A stretch of DNA of 57,075 nt from CAIWKO01 sp964469155 (GTDB lineage Bacteria; Bacteroidota; Bacteroidia; Bacteroidales; CAIWKO01). The stretch is from positions 1-57,075 of the forward strand of contig CAYXXU010000020.1 of NCBI GenBank assembly GCA_964469155.1, read 5' to 3'. Positions 41,123 through 50,957 of the stretch are shown one piece after another. The notes below the pieces were generated by a model. The model had not been told where the DNA came from, did no database searches, and was given only the letters and a program-made list of their open reading frames with translations. The position numbers were made by a program, and so were the translations under genes. Numbering within the stretch: position 1 is the first letter of the stretch; each line of letters opens with the position of its first letter.

Positions 41123-43549
41123 CTACTGCAAACTTTCAATAAAATCCATGTTAAAATGGTCTTTCATCTGAATAAAGCCCATTTGGGGCACCAGGGTTAT
41201 ACCGAATTTCTTTTTGGTTTCGTTGGCCGTAACACCCAGGAAAACATTATTGACATTTAACTCCAGTGCCCTTTTAACAACAAGGAGAATGGTTTTTTTA
41301 TAAACATTCCATGCGCTGTCTAAATTATTTTCCATCCCAAAAATCAGTGTACAATAATTCTTTTCTGATTTGTAGCACAGCCCCATACTTACAGTTTTAT
41401 TTTCAGGCAAATATACCACCGAAATAATTTCCCACTGTTTTGATTTCACTGCTTCATAGAAAAGTTTAACAGGCAAATCGAAAGTATTTAATCCGAAACT
41501 TTTCCTCTTCACATTAATATACAAATTGTAGAAATCCAATATCTCAGCCTCGGTATATTGATTTATTTTTACCGAAAACAAGTCAATATCTGTCAGGGCT
41601 TCACTTTTCAACTGGTATCGATGCTTGCGGTTGAGGCGTGTATTCCAATACTCATCAAACGACAGGTCTTTTAAATTCGCAAGTATGTTATTACCTGTAA
41701 GGTCGAGTTTAATAAAGCCGAGGTCCATCATCATCAGTTTCAATTCGTCGTCGGGAGCCACAAAATCGCGCAGAAAAAGTACCGCAGCTTTTTGCCGATC
41801 CTGCTCTTTCCATACCTCGTCGAGCAGTTTTGTAAATGCTTTTTTCCAGAGTGGGTTTTCGCGGTCGATATACAAATGGTCGCCATTGGTGAGCAAACAG
41901 CCCATCATAAAATATGTTGAGGTTAAATAATAGGGATCTGTTTTCCGGACTTCCTCAATCTTTGCCGAAACCGCTTGAGAAGCCAGCATATCGTCCTTCG
42001 AGAGGCCCGAGGTAAAAAATGTTGCCAGAACAACTCTGTGGTTTTCTTCTACAATATAATAATACCATTTCCAGTTGTTCTCTTTTTCGGCATTATTACT
42101 GAAAACCAACTCAAACAAAGCCAAAGTATCGTAGTCAAAGGCCCCCCTGTTATCAAAAAAACTGTTCCATAAATTTTTATCAATATCTTTAATGGTATGA
42201 AAAACTTTTAGGGTCTGGTTTTCTGGTAGTTTTTGAATTTGTGGCGTTGCAGCAACATCATTATTGCTCAATTTTTTTTCAAGATCAGAAAATTTGCGAA
42301 AAGCACGGTAAATATCATTCATGCTTCTTTCTTCCTCGGCCAGTACCTTGGGTATATGAAGTGCCACTGCCTTACCAAGATTTTCTATATCTTCCATACG
42401 AAGATGGTTGGTAATAGTAAATCTCATTCCGCAGCAAGTTTCCGGAACCGCCGGGAAAACGGCGATATTTGTATAAAAACCTTCGTTGATGATACGTTGC
42501 ACCAGGTTATACGAAACTTTTTGCAAGCCCATACCAACAAAAAATATGGGGCTTATCGAATTTGATATAACTGGTACTTTATATTTATCCATAATGTAAT
42601 TGCAGAATTTTATCTTCTCCTGCAATGAATCCTGAAGTTCTGTAATCTCGTCCGAAAGATGAATTTTGGCCGAAGCAATAGCTGCCGCAACAGTTGCCGG
42701 CTCCTGAGGCCCTGAGTAGGTGAGTGGCCCGCCCCAGCCTTTCACCCTGTCTCTTGTTTCTGCATCCGGAAAAACAAAAATGCCTCCACATGAACCGAAT
42801 CCTTTGGCCATCGAAGTTCCTAAAACCATTTTCGGATGAAGTTTCGTCTGGCTGAGGGTATAACCCGAACCGTTGGGTCCGGCCCAACTCATACCATGAG
42901 CATCATCAATATATAAATGTAAACTCTTATGTTTGTCAAGCAATTTAATTATTTCAATGGTATTAGGCAGGTCTCCGAACATAGAAAATACGCCATCCAC
43001 AACATACCATATCTTTTCATACTTACCTTTGGTTTCAACAATTTTATTTTCAAGCTCATCAAGTCGGTTGTGCCGCAATATGGTTACTTCCGTGCCATTA
43101 TGCCTTAATTTGTATGCAAGCTCGTGCATGCTTATGTGAGCCTGTTGATCGTAAATTACCAGGTCATTCCCTCCAATAACAATTGGCATAACTGAATGGT
43201 GGCCGAGGGTACTGTTGGTAGTCAGTAAAATAGGGGCATTGAATATCTTTTCTAACAGATCTTCCAGTTCCTTATAATTTCCACACGAAACATAAGTGCG
43301 TGAACATGAAAAATAAGTGCCATACTTCATTATAGCCTCAATTGCTGATTCTTTAAGCCTTGGATCAATTTCCAGTCCAAGATAACCACATGAACCGAAA
43401 TGGATTAGTTTTTTTCCATGTAAAGTAATTTCCCGACCGTTTAATACTTCATCTTCAGAATACAAGAACCCCAGCCCTCTTTTAAAACCCAGGCTGGAAC
43501 TTTCGTTTACAGTATTGATTAGTTTTGCGTAGTTTGATTTTTGTGTCAT
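41123..43549 (-). CDS. Alpha-oxoamine synthase fused to a GNAT/FemAB-like domain
   Basis: 808 residues, about twice the family length. Residues 1-405 are a PLP-dependent alpha-oxoamine synthase (AONS/KBL/serine palmitoyltransferase type): IHFGSCGYLGLE, stacking His138 (YDQQAHISM), Asp215/His218 (YIDDAHG), and PLP-Lys249 in GTSMAKGFGSCGG. All catalytic residues are kept. These enzymes condense an amino acid with an acyl-CoA with loss of CO2. About 405-440 is a linker; about 440-808 resembles an acyltransferase of the GNAT/FemAB superfamily (NRKHRYQLKSEAL; SMGLCYKSEKNYCTLIFGME). No signal peptide. Sphingolipid or sulfonolipid base synthesis with N-acylation by the second domain is a possible role, inferred only. 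Monocistronic. Confidence 0.88.
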   Translation of the reverse strand: MTQKSNYAKLINTVNESSSLGFKRGLGFLYSEDEVLNGREITLHGKKLIHFGSCGYLGLEIDPRLKESAIEAIMKYGTYFSCSRTYVSCGNYKELEDLLEKIFNAPILLTTNSTLGHHSVMPIVIGGNDLVIYDQQAHISMHELAYKLRHNGTEVTILRHNRLDELENKIVETKGKYEKIWYVVDGVFSMFGDLPNTIEIIKLLDKHKSLHLYIDDAHGMSWAGPNGSGYTLSQTKLHPKMVLGTSMAKGFGSCGGIFVFPDAETRDRVKGWGGPLTYSGPQEPATVAAAIASAKIHLSDEITELQDSLQEKIKFCNYIMDKYKVPVISNSISPIFFVGMGLQKVSYNLVQRIINEGFYTNIAVFPAVPETCCGMRFTITNHLRMEDIENLGKAVALHIPKVLAEEERSMNDIYRAFRKFSDLEKKLSNNDVAATPQIQKLPENQTLKVFHTIKDIDKNLWNSFFDNRGAFDYDTLALFELVFSNNAEKENNWKWYYYIVEENHRVVLATFFTSGLSKDDMLASQAVSAKIEEVRKTDPYYLTSTYFMMGCLLTNGDHLYIDRENPLWKKAFTKLLDEVWKEQDRQKAAVLFLRDFVAPDDELKLMMMDLGFIKLDLTGNNILANLKDLSFDEYWNTRLNRKHRYQLKSEALTDIDLFSVKINQYTEAEILDFYNLYINVKRKSFGLNTFDLPVKLFYEAVKSKQWEIISVVYLPENKTVSMGLCYKSEKNYCTLIFGMENNLDSAWNVYKKTILLVVKRALELNVNNVFLGVTANETKKKFGITLVPQMGFIQMKDHFNMDFIESLQ

Positions 43550-43605
43550 GAGCCAAAAATAATCAAAAATCTAATAATTTAATTGCTTTGTGATACTTAA
43601 ATTAT

Positions 43606-43613
43606 TAATTTTG
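43606..43613 (+). promoter_or_regulatory. -7 box with -33 TTG for the 126-residue gene
   Basis: TAATTTTG, preceded 20 bases earlier by TTG (43583-43585), standard spacing for Bacteroidota sigma-ABfr promoters; 19 bases before the ATG at 43633. Confidence 0.6.
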
Positions 43614-43632
43614 TTACTAAAATTCATTTAGT

Positions 43633-44013
43633 ATGCTCAATTATTCAGATGAAGATTTCTCAATGAACATCGAAAATGACATTGTGTTTATTAACTTTTT
43701 TACCGAGCATGGTACGTATGAAATGGTTGACCGAGGAATTAAGAAGAGGTTGGAAATGTGTGAAGGAAAATCATTTCCTATTGTTTCTGATATGAGGTCA
43801 ATAAAAACAAGCACAAGGGAATCGAGGCAAAGAATGTCAGAATCAGATGCTGCCATTGGAGTAAAAGCTGTTGCCGTAATAATTAATTCCAAAGTACAAA
43901 AAGTGATGTACAATTTTTTTTCGGCCATTAATAAACGTCCGGCGCCAGCTAAAATTTTTACTAAAAAAGAAGAGGCAATCAAATGGGCGCAGAAATTTGT
44001 TGATAAAAAATAA
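43633..44013 (+). CDS. Small cytosolic protein, STAS/SpoIIAA-like fold suggested
   Basis: 126 residues, no signal peptide. Alternating strand and helix pattern (IVFINFFTEHGTYEMVD; FPIVSDMRSIKTSTRESRQ; AIGVKAVAVIINSKVQKVMYNFF; APAKIFTKKEEAIKWAQKFV) suggests the SpoIIAA-like/STAS-like proteins of Bacteroidota, often annotated only as domains of unknown function. A hybrid histidine kinase gene follows 144 bases downstream on the same strand, with a separate -7 box, so a signalling role is possible. No catalytic residues recognised. Confidence 0.75.
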   Translation: MLNYSDEDFSMNIENDIVFINFFTEHGTYEMVDRGIKKRLEMCEGKSFPIVSDMRSIKTSTRESRQRMSESDAAIGVKAVAVIINSKVQKVMYNFFSAINKRPAPAKIFTKKEEAIKWAQKFVDKK

Positions 44014-44071
44014 AAAAACGCTCTCCCCAAAATATTCTTTGAATTCAATAGGATAAATTGTGCAAAACAAC

Positions 44072-44079
44072 TAATTTTG
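44072..44079 (+). promoter_or_regulatory. -7 box of the hybrid histidine kinase gene
   Basis: TAATTTTG, 78 bases before the ATG at 44158; no clear -33 partner. Confidence 0.4.
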
Positions 44080-44157
44080 CTTTTTTCCTTATTAAAGTGT
44101 CCGTCAAAATATCTTTAGAGCTTATTTAAAAGCTTAATTTATTATCGGTTAATAATA

Positions 44158-45993
44158 ATGCAGAGCAATAACGATACAATTAATGCACTTCTTAAAGAGT
44201 TATATTCTCTTTTGAATAAAAAGGATGGAACGCAAAAATCAGCCAATCCTTCTTCTGCTTTAGAATTGAATCCTAATTTTATTAAGCTGCAGCATTTGCT
44301 TAACAAAAAATATTTCTGGAAGAAAGAAGTAGAATTAAACATTGATCTGGGGAATGAGATACTGCTGAAATATGCCATGCATAATTACAGTATTCAGTTG
44401 GAGATTTCTGATGATATTGACGATGTGTTTAATAGCCTTTATACCAGTATAAACAACCTGGGTGAAGAATTAAATCACTCTACCGTAACCAAGGGTTACC
44501 TTGAAGATATTTTTAACTCAATTGAAGATATTATTATTGTTACTGACAATATGGGGTATGTTAATTTTATCAATACTGCGACCACCAGAACTTTAAAATA
44601 TGAAGATGATGAGATACTCAGAGAAAATATTCACATTTTGTTGGAAGGAGATATTCCGTTTAGCAGGTTAATCGATAATAAATTAAATAAGGAAAATATT
44701 CACCTGCTTACAAAATTCAATGAAAGGATACCCGTCAATTTAAGGGTTTCCCACTTTGCCCGTGGCGATAATCAGGATATCGGGTTCGTGATCATTGCAA
44801 GCGACGAATCTAAGCAGATAAAATATCAAATGGAAATTGAGAAAGCTAATGAAGAGCTTACAAAAGCTTTAGCCAAAGCAGAAGAATCTGATAAACTGAA
44901 GACAGCTTTTTTACAAAACATGTCGCATGAGATCAGAACACCCCTGAATGGTATTGTCGGATTCTCACAATTGTTGACACGAAAAGATTTTCCGGAGGAT
45001 AAAAAAACCGAAATTGCCAGGGTTGTTGAAAGGAGCAGTTACAGATTAATTGAATTGGTCAATAATATTCTTGATTTATCAAAAATAGAAACAGGACAGG
45101 TCAAAATAACAAATTCGGCTTTTATCCTGAATAATCTTATCAGAGAGGTTTATGATTTCTTTGAATTATTTTCAAAGGAAAAAAATATAAAAGTGTCTTA
45201 TAGTGTTGGATTAGAGGATGGTTCGAGTATTATTTATTCTGACAAAGAAAAAATTCATCAAATTTTTGTGAATCTGATTAATAATTCTATTAAATTTACA
45301 GAAAAAGGCGAAATAAATTTTGGATATATGATTAAAAATGACAATATCGAGTTTTATGTTAAAGATACAGGAATCGGTATTCCTGAAGAATTTCATAAGG
45401 AAATATTTAATCGTTTTACACAGGCAGATAACACCATAACCAGAAATTATGAAGGAGCAGGGTTAGGATTATCTATTAGTAAAGGGCTCGTTGATTTGTT
45501 TGGAGGAAAGATTTGGGTCGAATCTGAGGTAAATAAACGGACTCATTTCTTCTTTAGCATTCCTTATTTCCCTGTAAATGGTATTGTAAATAATGAAAGT
45601 CCATCCAATATCAGTATCGAGAATTTAAATAAGACCTTAAAAATACTGGTTGCTGAAGACGATGATATCAATTTTATGTTCCTCGAGTATTTATTCAATA
45701 ATTCCAAACATAAATTGGTTAGAGCTATTAACGGGCAGGCAGCTGTGGATATTTATAATGAGCAAAAAGATTTTGATATTATTTTGATGGATTTAAAAAT
45801 GCCTGTGATGTCAGGATTTGAGGCTACCAGAATCATAAAAAAAAGTTTCTCAGGTATTCCGATTATAGCATTGACAGCCTATGTATTTGAGGATGACAGG
45901 CAAAAAGCTGTGAACTCGGGGTGTGATGATTTTATAGTCAAGCCTTATAGGATGGAAGATCTGTTTGAAAAAATAATCAGATTAGTATCTTAA
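44158..45993 (+). CDS. Hybrid histidine kinase: PAS, HisKA, HATPase, receiver
   Basis: 611 residues, no membrane helix, so cytosolic. Helical N-terminus 1-110 without known domain; PAS about 113-215 (FNSIEDIIIVTDNMGYVNFIN); HisKA with His257 in FLQNMSHEIRTPLNG; HATPase with N-box FVNLINNSIKFTEKGE, G1 KDTGIGIPEE and G2 GAGLGLSISKGL; C-terminal receiver about 490-611 with acidic triad AEDDD and phospho-acceptor Asp545 in ILMDLKMPVMSG, Lys in FIVKPYRMEDL. No output domain, so the receiver likely relays to a phosphotransfer protein elsewhere. The STAS-like gene upstream may be functionally linked. Convergent with the CapA-like gene, 14 bases apart. Confidence 0.95.
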   Translation: MQSNNDTINALLKELYSLLNKKDGTQKSANPSSALELNPNFIKLQHLLNKKYFWKKEVELNIDLGNEILLKYAMHNYSIQLEISDDIDDVFNSLYTSINNLGEELNHSTVTKGYLEDIFNSIEDIIIVTDNMGYVNFINTATTRTLKYEDDEILRENIHILLEGDIPFSRLIDNKLNKENIHLLTKFNERIPVNLRVSHFARGDNQDIGFVIIASDESKQIKYQMEIEKANEELTKALAKAEESDKLKTAFLQNMSHEIRTPLNGIVGFSQLLTRKDFPEDKKTEIARVVERSSYRLIELVNNILDLSKIETGQVKITNSAFILNNLIREVYDFFELFSKEKNIKVSYSVGLEDGSSIIYSDKEKIHQIFVNLINNSIKFTEKGEINFGYMIKNDNIEFYVKDTGIGIPEEFHKEIFNRFTQADNTITRNYEGAGLGLSISKGLVDLFGGKIWVESEVNKRTHFFFSIPYFPVNGIVNNESPSNISIENLNKTLKILVAEDDDINFMFLEYLFNNSKHKLVRAINGQAAVDIYNEQKDFDIILMDLKMPVMSGFEATRIIKKSFSGIPIIALTAYVFEDDRQKAVNSGCDDFIVKPYRMEDLFEKIIRLVS

Positions 45994-46007
45994 TTTAATC
46001 AGGGTTT

Positions 46008-47081
46008 TTACTCTCCCTCGTTTTTTAAAATAGTTCCGGTAGCATCTATTTTAATTGTATTTTCATGAAAATCAGATTTTGTCAACTCAATGAGTTGTTG
46101 AAGGGCTGATTTTGAATAATCTATTTCAGGACCTCCTTCGCCAGTTTGAATTATTGAAAAAACCTTAGCTTTCAGGAATTTTCCTTTAGGATCGGTAAAA
46201 ACTTTTATTATGGGAGCGGCACCATTAGCTCCCTTTAGATTAAATCTGCCATAGGTGCAAAAATTCCCCAGGCTATAAGCGATGAATCTGCTCTTGTAAA
46301 GCTCGACAGCTCTTGTAACATGAGGCCCATGACCAAAAACAATATCAGCACCCCAATCAATTACAATATGAGCAAACTCATACACATTCCCCCGATCCTC
46401 ATCATAGAATACCTCTGATTGCCTGGTGATGTGATTATAGTTGGCTCCTTCAGCTCCCGCATGCATAGAAACTATGACAATATCACAAATGGAGTCAAGC
46501 AAGGTTACTGTTTTTTTAACTGTGTCTGGCAGCATCATATCTGAAGTTCCTGCAAAAGGAGAGAAAGCGCAAAAGGCGATTTTTAGATTGTTTTTCGTAA
46601 AAATCACATAAGGACAGGACAATAATCCTGCATAAAATATGCCTGCACTGTCAAGTGTTTTCATCGTACTTATTCTGCCGGTTTCACCAAAATCGCCACA
46701 ATGGTTATTCGCCAGATTCAAAATATCAAATCCGGCTTCTTTCAAGATACCTGCAAAATAGGTTGGAATGCGAAAGGCATAACACTTTGTGGAATCCTGA
46801 CATTTTTTGACCGTCCCACCTGAATTTAACAGACAGCCTTCGAGATTCCCAAATGTAATATCTGCATTTTCTATAATGTTTTTTACGGGTTTAAAAAGAT
46901 ACTTTCCACTATCAGCCGGTAGAAACTTGGATGAAGGGAAATTTGTGCCGGGCATTATATCTCCGACACCAATAATTGTTATGGTATCAGGTACATTTTG
47001 CCCCTGAATGTATAAAGATAAAAAAAAGACTGCAAGAATAACAAAAACCATTCTCGGTTTAACAAAGAATAATTCAGGCAT
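46008..47081 (-). CDS. CapA/PgsA-family metallophosphatase-like protein
   Basis: 357 residues. Single N-terminal hydrophobic segment about 10-28 (VFVILAVFFLSLYIQG), so exported or anchored in the periplasm. Family motifs in order: VGDIMPG (first metal-binding Asp), ITFGNLEGCLL, ILNLANNHCGDFGE, SMHAGAEG, and VFGHGPHVTRAVE. CapA/PgsA proteins resemble calcineurin-like phosphoesterases and are needed for poly-gamma-glutamate polymer in Bacillus, but no CapB/CapC is present here, so the substrate is unknown. 18 bases after the M23 peptidase gene, in one operon, which points to cell-envelope work. Confidence 0.92.
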   Translation of the reverse strand: MPELFFVKPRMVFVILAVFFLSLYIQGQNVPDTITIIGVGDIMPGTNFPSSKFLPADSGKYLFKPVKNIIENADITFGNLEGCLLNSGGTVKKCQDSTKCYAFRIPTYFAGILKEAGFDILNLANNHCGDFGETGRISTMKTLDSAGIFYAGLLSCPYVIFTKNNLKIAFCAFSPFAGTSDMMLPDTVKKTVTLLDSICDIVIVSMHAGAEGANYNHITRQSEVFYDEDRGNVYEFAHIVIDWGADIVFGHGPHVTRAVELYKSRFIAYSLGNFCTYGRFNLKGANGAAPIIKVFTDPKGKFLKAKVFSIIQTGEGGPEIDYSKSALQQLIELTKSDFHENTIKIDATGTILKNEGE

Positions 47082-47099
47082 TATATAAAAAGAATTGAA

Positions 47100-48068
47100 T
47101 TACGACAATGATTGCGATGGACGTGAGGCTTGTTCAATAACTTTCTCGTACTCATCCGGAGTCAGGTCGTTGTAAAAAAAGTTAACCGGATTTATCTTCA
47201 CCCCATTTTTAATTATTTCATAATGACAGTGAGGTGCAACAGACAAACCGGTACTACCAACAAATCCAATTAACTGACCCCGTTTCACTTTATCCCCAGG
47301 TCGAACAATCATTTTACTCATATGACCATATAGAGATTGGTAACCATAGCCATGATTAATAATACACACATTCCCATATCCACTTTCATTTCCTTTCGGA
47401 TCAATCACCACGCCATCACCTGTGGCATAAACAGGAGTACCTGTTTTAGCGGCAAAGTCTATCCCTGTATGCATTCTGAGAGTTTTATAAACAGGGTGAA
47501 TTCTATAGCCAAAACCTGAAACAATAGTAGATTGGGTTTTCTTTACGGGTTGAATTGCCGGCAAACAGGTAAGCATTTTCTCTTTATTTCTGGCCATCGA
47601 AATGATCTCATCAAATGATTTGGATTGAACATATAATTGCCGTGAGATCATGTCAAGTTTCTGTGTGGCATTTTCCATTAAAGAAGAGTTATCATAACCG
47701 GCAAGATCTTTATATCTGTCCATTCCTCCGTATCCAGCCTTACGAATATTATCCGGAATAGGTTCTGCTTCGAAGATAGTACGGTAAATATTGTCATCAC
47801 GGCTTTGCAGATTGGCCAAAATAGCCGAAACCTGATTCATCCGGTTGTTCAGAATATTATATTGAAGTGCCAACTTCTCATTTTCACGTTTCAGAACCCG
47901 CTCTTTTGGTGAATCAATAAAACTATAAACTATCAGCATGATAGCTGCCGAAAGAACCATGCCTGATGTAAGTATCGAAATAAATTTTAGTAGTTTGCTC
48001 TTGACAGAAACCTTAAGTTCTTCAAATGATAGAGTTTTTGTATTGAAATGATATTTGGTTTTACCCAT
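47100..48068 (-). CDS. M23-family peptidoglycan endopeptidase
   Basis: 322 residues. One membrane segment about 31-52, then a coiled-coil region about 55-150 (LKRENEKLALQYNILNNRM), then the LytM/M23 domain about 175-300 with zinc motif HTGIDFAAKTGTPVYATGDG (His and Asp) and the second zinc/catalytic pair APHCHYEI (His-x-His). Full set of metal ligands, so active. Cuts peptide cross-links in the periplasm. Divergent from alaS, an arrangement common in Bacteroidota, with mirror-image promoters. Co-operonic with the CapA-like gene. Confidence 0.95.
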   Translation of the reverse strand: MGKTKYHFNTKTLSFEELKVSVKSKLLKFISILTSGMVLSAAIMLIVYSFIDSPKERVLKRENEKLALQYNILNNRMNQVSAILANLQSRDDNIYRTIFEAEPIPDNIRKAGYGGMDRYKDLAGYDNSSLMENATQKLDMISRQLYVQSKSFDEIISMARNKEKMLTCLPAIQPVKKTQSTIVSGFGYRIHPVYKTLRMHTGIDFAAKTGTPVYATGDGVVIDPKGNESGYGNVCIINHGYGYQSLYGHMSKMIVRPGDKVKRGQLIGFVGSTGLSVAPHCHYEIIKNGVKINPVNFFYNDLTPDEYEKVIEQASRPSQSLS

Positions 48069-48132
48069 AATAAAGTAATTGGCTCAAATACAGTTGTTAA
48101 AACAATAAGAATTTTCTAAATTTACATCCCAA

Positions 48133-48180
48133 AGATGCAAAACTACTAAAAAAAAGTAAATTTGCAGTAACTTTGCATCT
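48133..48180. promoter_or_regulatory. Mirror-image divergent promoters of the M23 gene and alaS
   Basis: Minus-strand -7 box TAGTTTTG (48145-48138) and plus-strand TAACTTTG (48168-48175), both followed by GCATCT. Together this makes a 9-bp inverted repeat AGATGCAAA (48133-48141) / TTTGCATCT (48172-48180). A second candidate plus-strand box TAAATTTG lies at 48157-48164. Confidence 0.55.
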
Positions 48181-48278
48181 ATTAAAAAACGTTAAATCAA
48201 AAATCACATTCTGTAAACCTCAGGAATTGTAATCATTATGTTATTATCTGCCTGAAACGAACAAAATAACAACTTAGT

Positions 48279-50909
48279 ATGAACTCTTCAGAAATACGCG
48301 AAAAATTCCTGGAATTTTTTATAACCAAACAACATAAAATCGTCCCCTCAGCGCCTATGGTTATTAAGAACGATCCCACACTTATGTTTACCAATGCCGG
48401 GATGAATCAATTCAAAGATATTTTTTTGGGGAATTCAGCAGTAAAATATCCACGGATTGCAGATACACAGAAATGTTTAAGAGTATCCGGCAAACATAAT
48501 GACCTGGAGGAAGTTGGACATGATACCTATCATCATACGATGTTCGAAATGCTGGGAAATTGGTCGTTTGGCGATTATTTTAAAAGAGAAGCGATTGAAT
48601 GGTCCTGGGAATTACTGACCAAGACATACAAAATTGATCCCGATATTCTTTATGTTACCGTTTTTGAAGGCGAAAGTCAAGACAATATTCCAAAAGATAC
48701 CGAGGCATTTAACATTTGGAAAAGCAATATTCCTGAGGATAGGATATTATTAGGTTCGAAAAAAGATAATTTCTGGGAAATGGGCGATACCGGCCCTTGC
48801 GGTCCTTGTTCGGAAATTCATGTAGACATACGTTCAAAAGAGGAAAAGAAACTGATTCCCGGTTCACAACTTGTTAACAAAGGACACCCTTTGGTGATAG
48901 AGATATGGAACCTGGTTTTTATTGAATTTAACCGAAAGACCGATGGAAGCTTAGAATCACTCCCTGCAAAACATGTCGATACCGGAATGGGATTTGAGCG
49001 GCTTTGCATGGTATTGCAAGGTGTTCAATCAAATTATGACACTGATGTTTTCCAGCCTATTATTCAGCAAATTGCTATATTGGCAGGTTCTAAATATGGG
49101 GCGGATAATAAAAAGGATATTGCTATGCGTGTAATTGCTGATCACCTGCGGGCTATTGCTTTTGCCATTGCAGATGGACAGTTGCCGACAAATAATAAAG
49201 CCGGTTATGTGATTAGACGGATATTGAGACGGGCAGTTCGTTACGGATATACTTTTCTGGGATTCAAAACTCCTTTTATTAACAGCTTAATCCCTTTACT
49301 GGCAAAGCAAATGGGAAATACCTTTTCAGAACTTAATGCTCAGCAGGAACTGATTGTGAAGGTTATTTATGAAGAGGAAAACAGTTTCTTAAGGACACTG
49401 GAAATCGGAATCAATAAATTTGACAACTATAAGACTTCTGAAAACAAACAGATGGATGGACATTTTGCCTTCGAACTATTTGATACGTATGGTTTCCCTA
49501 TTGATTTAACACAGCTGATGGCCAAAGAAAAAGGCTGGGATGTGGATATGGAGGGATTCACAAAATGTATGGAAGAGCAAAAGAACAGATCAAGGCAGGC
49601 CGCAGTGGTTGACAAGGAAGATTGGGTGAACATCCTTACTGATCACATCGAAAGCGAATTTGTCGGGTATACGCAGAATGAAGCGTCGGCCAGAATTCTG
49701 AAATACCGGAAAATAAAAATAAAAGACCAGGAGCAATTTCAGATCGTGCTTGATAAAACACCTTTTTATGCCGAATCAGGCGGACAACTGGGAGATAAAG
49801 GGCAATTTATTTTCCCTGACGAGATTATTGAAGTCACAGATACCAAAAAGGAAAACAACCTGATTATTCATATTACCAAAAAACTCCCCAAAGATATTGC
49901 TGCTGTTTTCACTGCAAAAATTGACCTGAAAAAACGGCAGTTAACACGAAATAATCACACAGCTACCCATTTACTGCATAAAGCTTTAAAACTTGTTTTA
50001 GGAAACCATGTTGAACAAAAAGGATCGTTGGTTAGCGACGAACGTTTGCGTTTTGATTTTTCGCATTTTTCAGCGGTGACAAGTGAAGAGTTAAAGAAAA
50101 TTGAGCGACTTCTTTTTGATAAAATTACTGAAAATATTATCGTTGAAACAGAAGAAGACAGCCTGGAAGAAGCCCGGAAAAAAGGTGCCATTGCTTTATT
50201 TGGAGAAAAATATGGAGAAAAGGTAAGAATTGTTTCCATTGGCGATAATTTTTCCAAAGAATTATGTGGCGGAACACATGTTAATAGCACTGGTCAGATT
50301 GGTTATTTTGTTATTGTGGAAGAAACCGCCATTGCAGCCGGGATCAGAAGAATTGAAGCAATAACCGGTGAAGTTGCCTATAATTATATTCAGGAGAAGT
50401 ATATAGCCCCTCTGGAAAAAATCAAAGCGCTCGTAAAAAAGCCTTATACTGAAATACCTGACGTTGTCGGGTCGTTGATTGATGAGAATGTCAGTTTAAA
50501 TAAGCAATTAGATGGATTTCAAAAGGAAAAGGCACTTGCATTTAAAGAAATACTGAAAAATAAAATCAGTATGATCAATGGCATTAATTTTATTGCAGAA
50601 AAAGTGGATATTGATTCATCGAAAATTAAGGATCTTGCCTTTGCATTGCGTAATGAGATTAACGACATGTTTCTTTTAATAGGTAGCATAAATGATGGCA
50701 AGGTAAATCTGTCGTTGATGATCTCTGATAACCTGGTGGCCGAAAAAAATTGGAATGCATCGTCAATAATTCGTGAGTTTGCAAAAGAAATTCAGGGGGG
50801 GGGTGGTGGACAAAATTATTTTGCAACCGCCGGTGGGAAAAGAGCAGAGGGTTTAGAGAATGCATTTTTATTAGCAAAAGAATTTATTTTAAAAGGAAAT
50901 ACACAATAA
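48279..50909 (+). CDS. alaS: Alanyl-tRNA synthetase
   Basis: 876 residues, full length. Class II core about 1-400: SAPMVIKNDPTLMFTNAGMN, GKHNDLEEVGHDTYHHT, FEMLGNWSFGDYFK, DTGPCGPCSEIH. The editing domain has the zinc motif HTATHLLHKAL with later CGGTHVN, which removes mischarged Ser/Gly. The C-terminal dimerisation domain has the DHHA1 end SSIIREFAKEIQGGGGGQ. Charges tRNA-Ala in the cytosol. Head of a run alaS, porZ, recO; gap of 48 bases to porZ. Confidence 0.98.
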   Translation: MNSSEIREKFLEFFITKQHKIVPSAPMVIKNDPTLMFTNAGMNQFKDIFLGNSAVKYPRIADTQKCLRVSGKHNDLEEVGHDTYHHTMFEMLGNWSFGDYFKREAIEWSWELLTKTYKIDPDILYVTVFEGESQDNIPKDTEAFNIWKSNIPEDRILLGSKKDNFWEMGDTGPCGPCSEIHVDIRSKEEKKLIPGSQLVNKGHPLVIEIWNLVFIEFNRKTDGSLESLPAKHVDTGMGFERLCMVLQGVQSNYDTDVFQPIIQQIAILAGSKYGADNKKDIAMRVIADHLRAIAFAIADGQLPTNNKAGYVIRRILRRAVRYGYTFLGFKTPFINSLIPLLAKQMGNTFSELNAQQELIVKVIYEEENSFLRTLEIGINKFDNYKTSENKQMDGHFAFELFDTYGFPIDLTQLMAKEKGWDVDMEGFTKCMEEQKNRSRQAAVVDKEDWVNILTDHIESEFVGYTQNEASARILKYRKIKIKDQEQFQIVLDKTPFYAESGGQLGDKGQFIFPDEIIEVTDTKKENNLIIHITKKLPKDIAAVFTAKIDLKKRQLTRNNHTATHLLHKALKLVLGNHVEQKGSLVSDERLRFDFSHFSAVTSEELKKIERLLFDKITENIIVETEEDSLEEARKKGAIALFGEKYGEKVRIVSIGDNFSKELCGGTHVNSTGQIGYFVIVEETAIAAGIRRIEAITGEVAYNYIQEKYIAPLEKIKALVKKPYTEIPDVVGSLIDENVSLNKQLDGFQKEKALAFKEILKNKISMINGINFIAEKVDIDSSKIKDLAFALRNEINDMFLLIGSINDGKVNLSLMISDNLVAEKNWNASSIIREFAKEIQGGGGGQNYFATAGGKRAEGLENAFLLAKEFILKGNTQ

Positions 50910-50957
50910 ATTTTACTAATTTTAGTTACTATTCGGTTTACAATACATTTATAGCTC

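Noticed and set aside
46008..47081. Poly-gamma-glutamate synthesis locus
   Set aside because: Only the CapA-like gene is present; no CapB/CapC-type genes, so no such pathway can be claimed.
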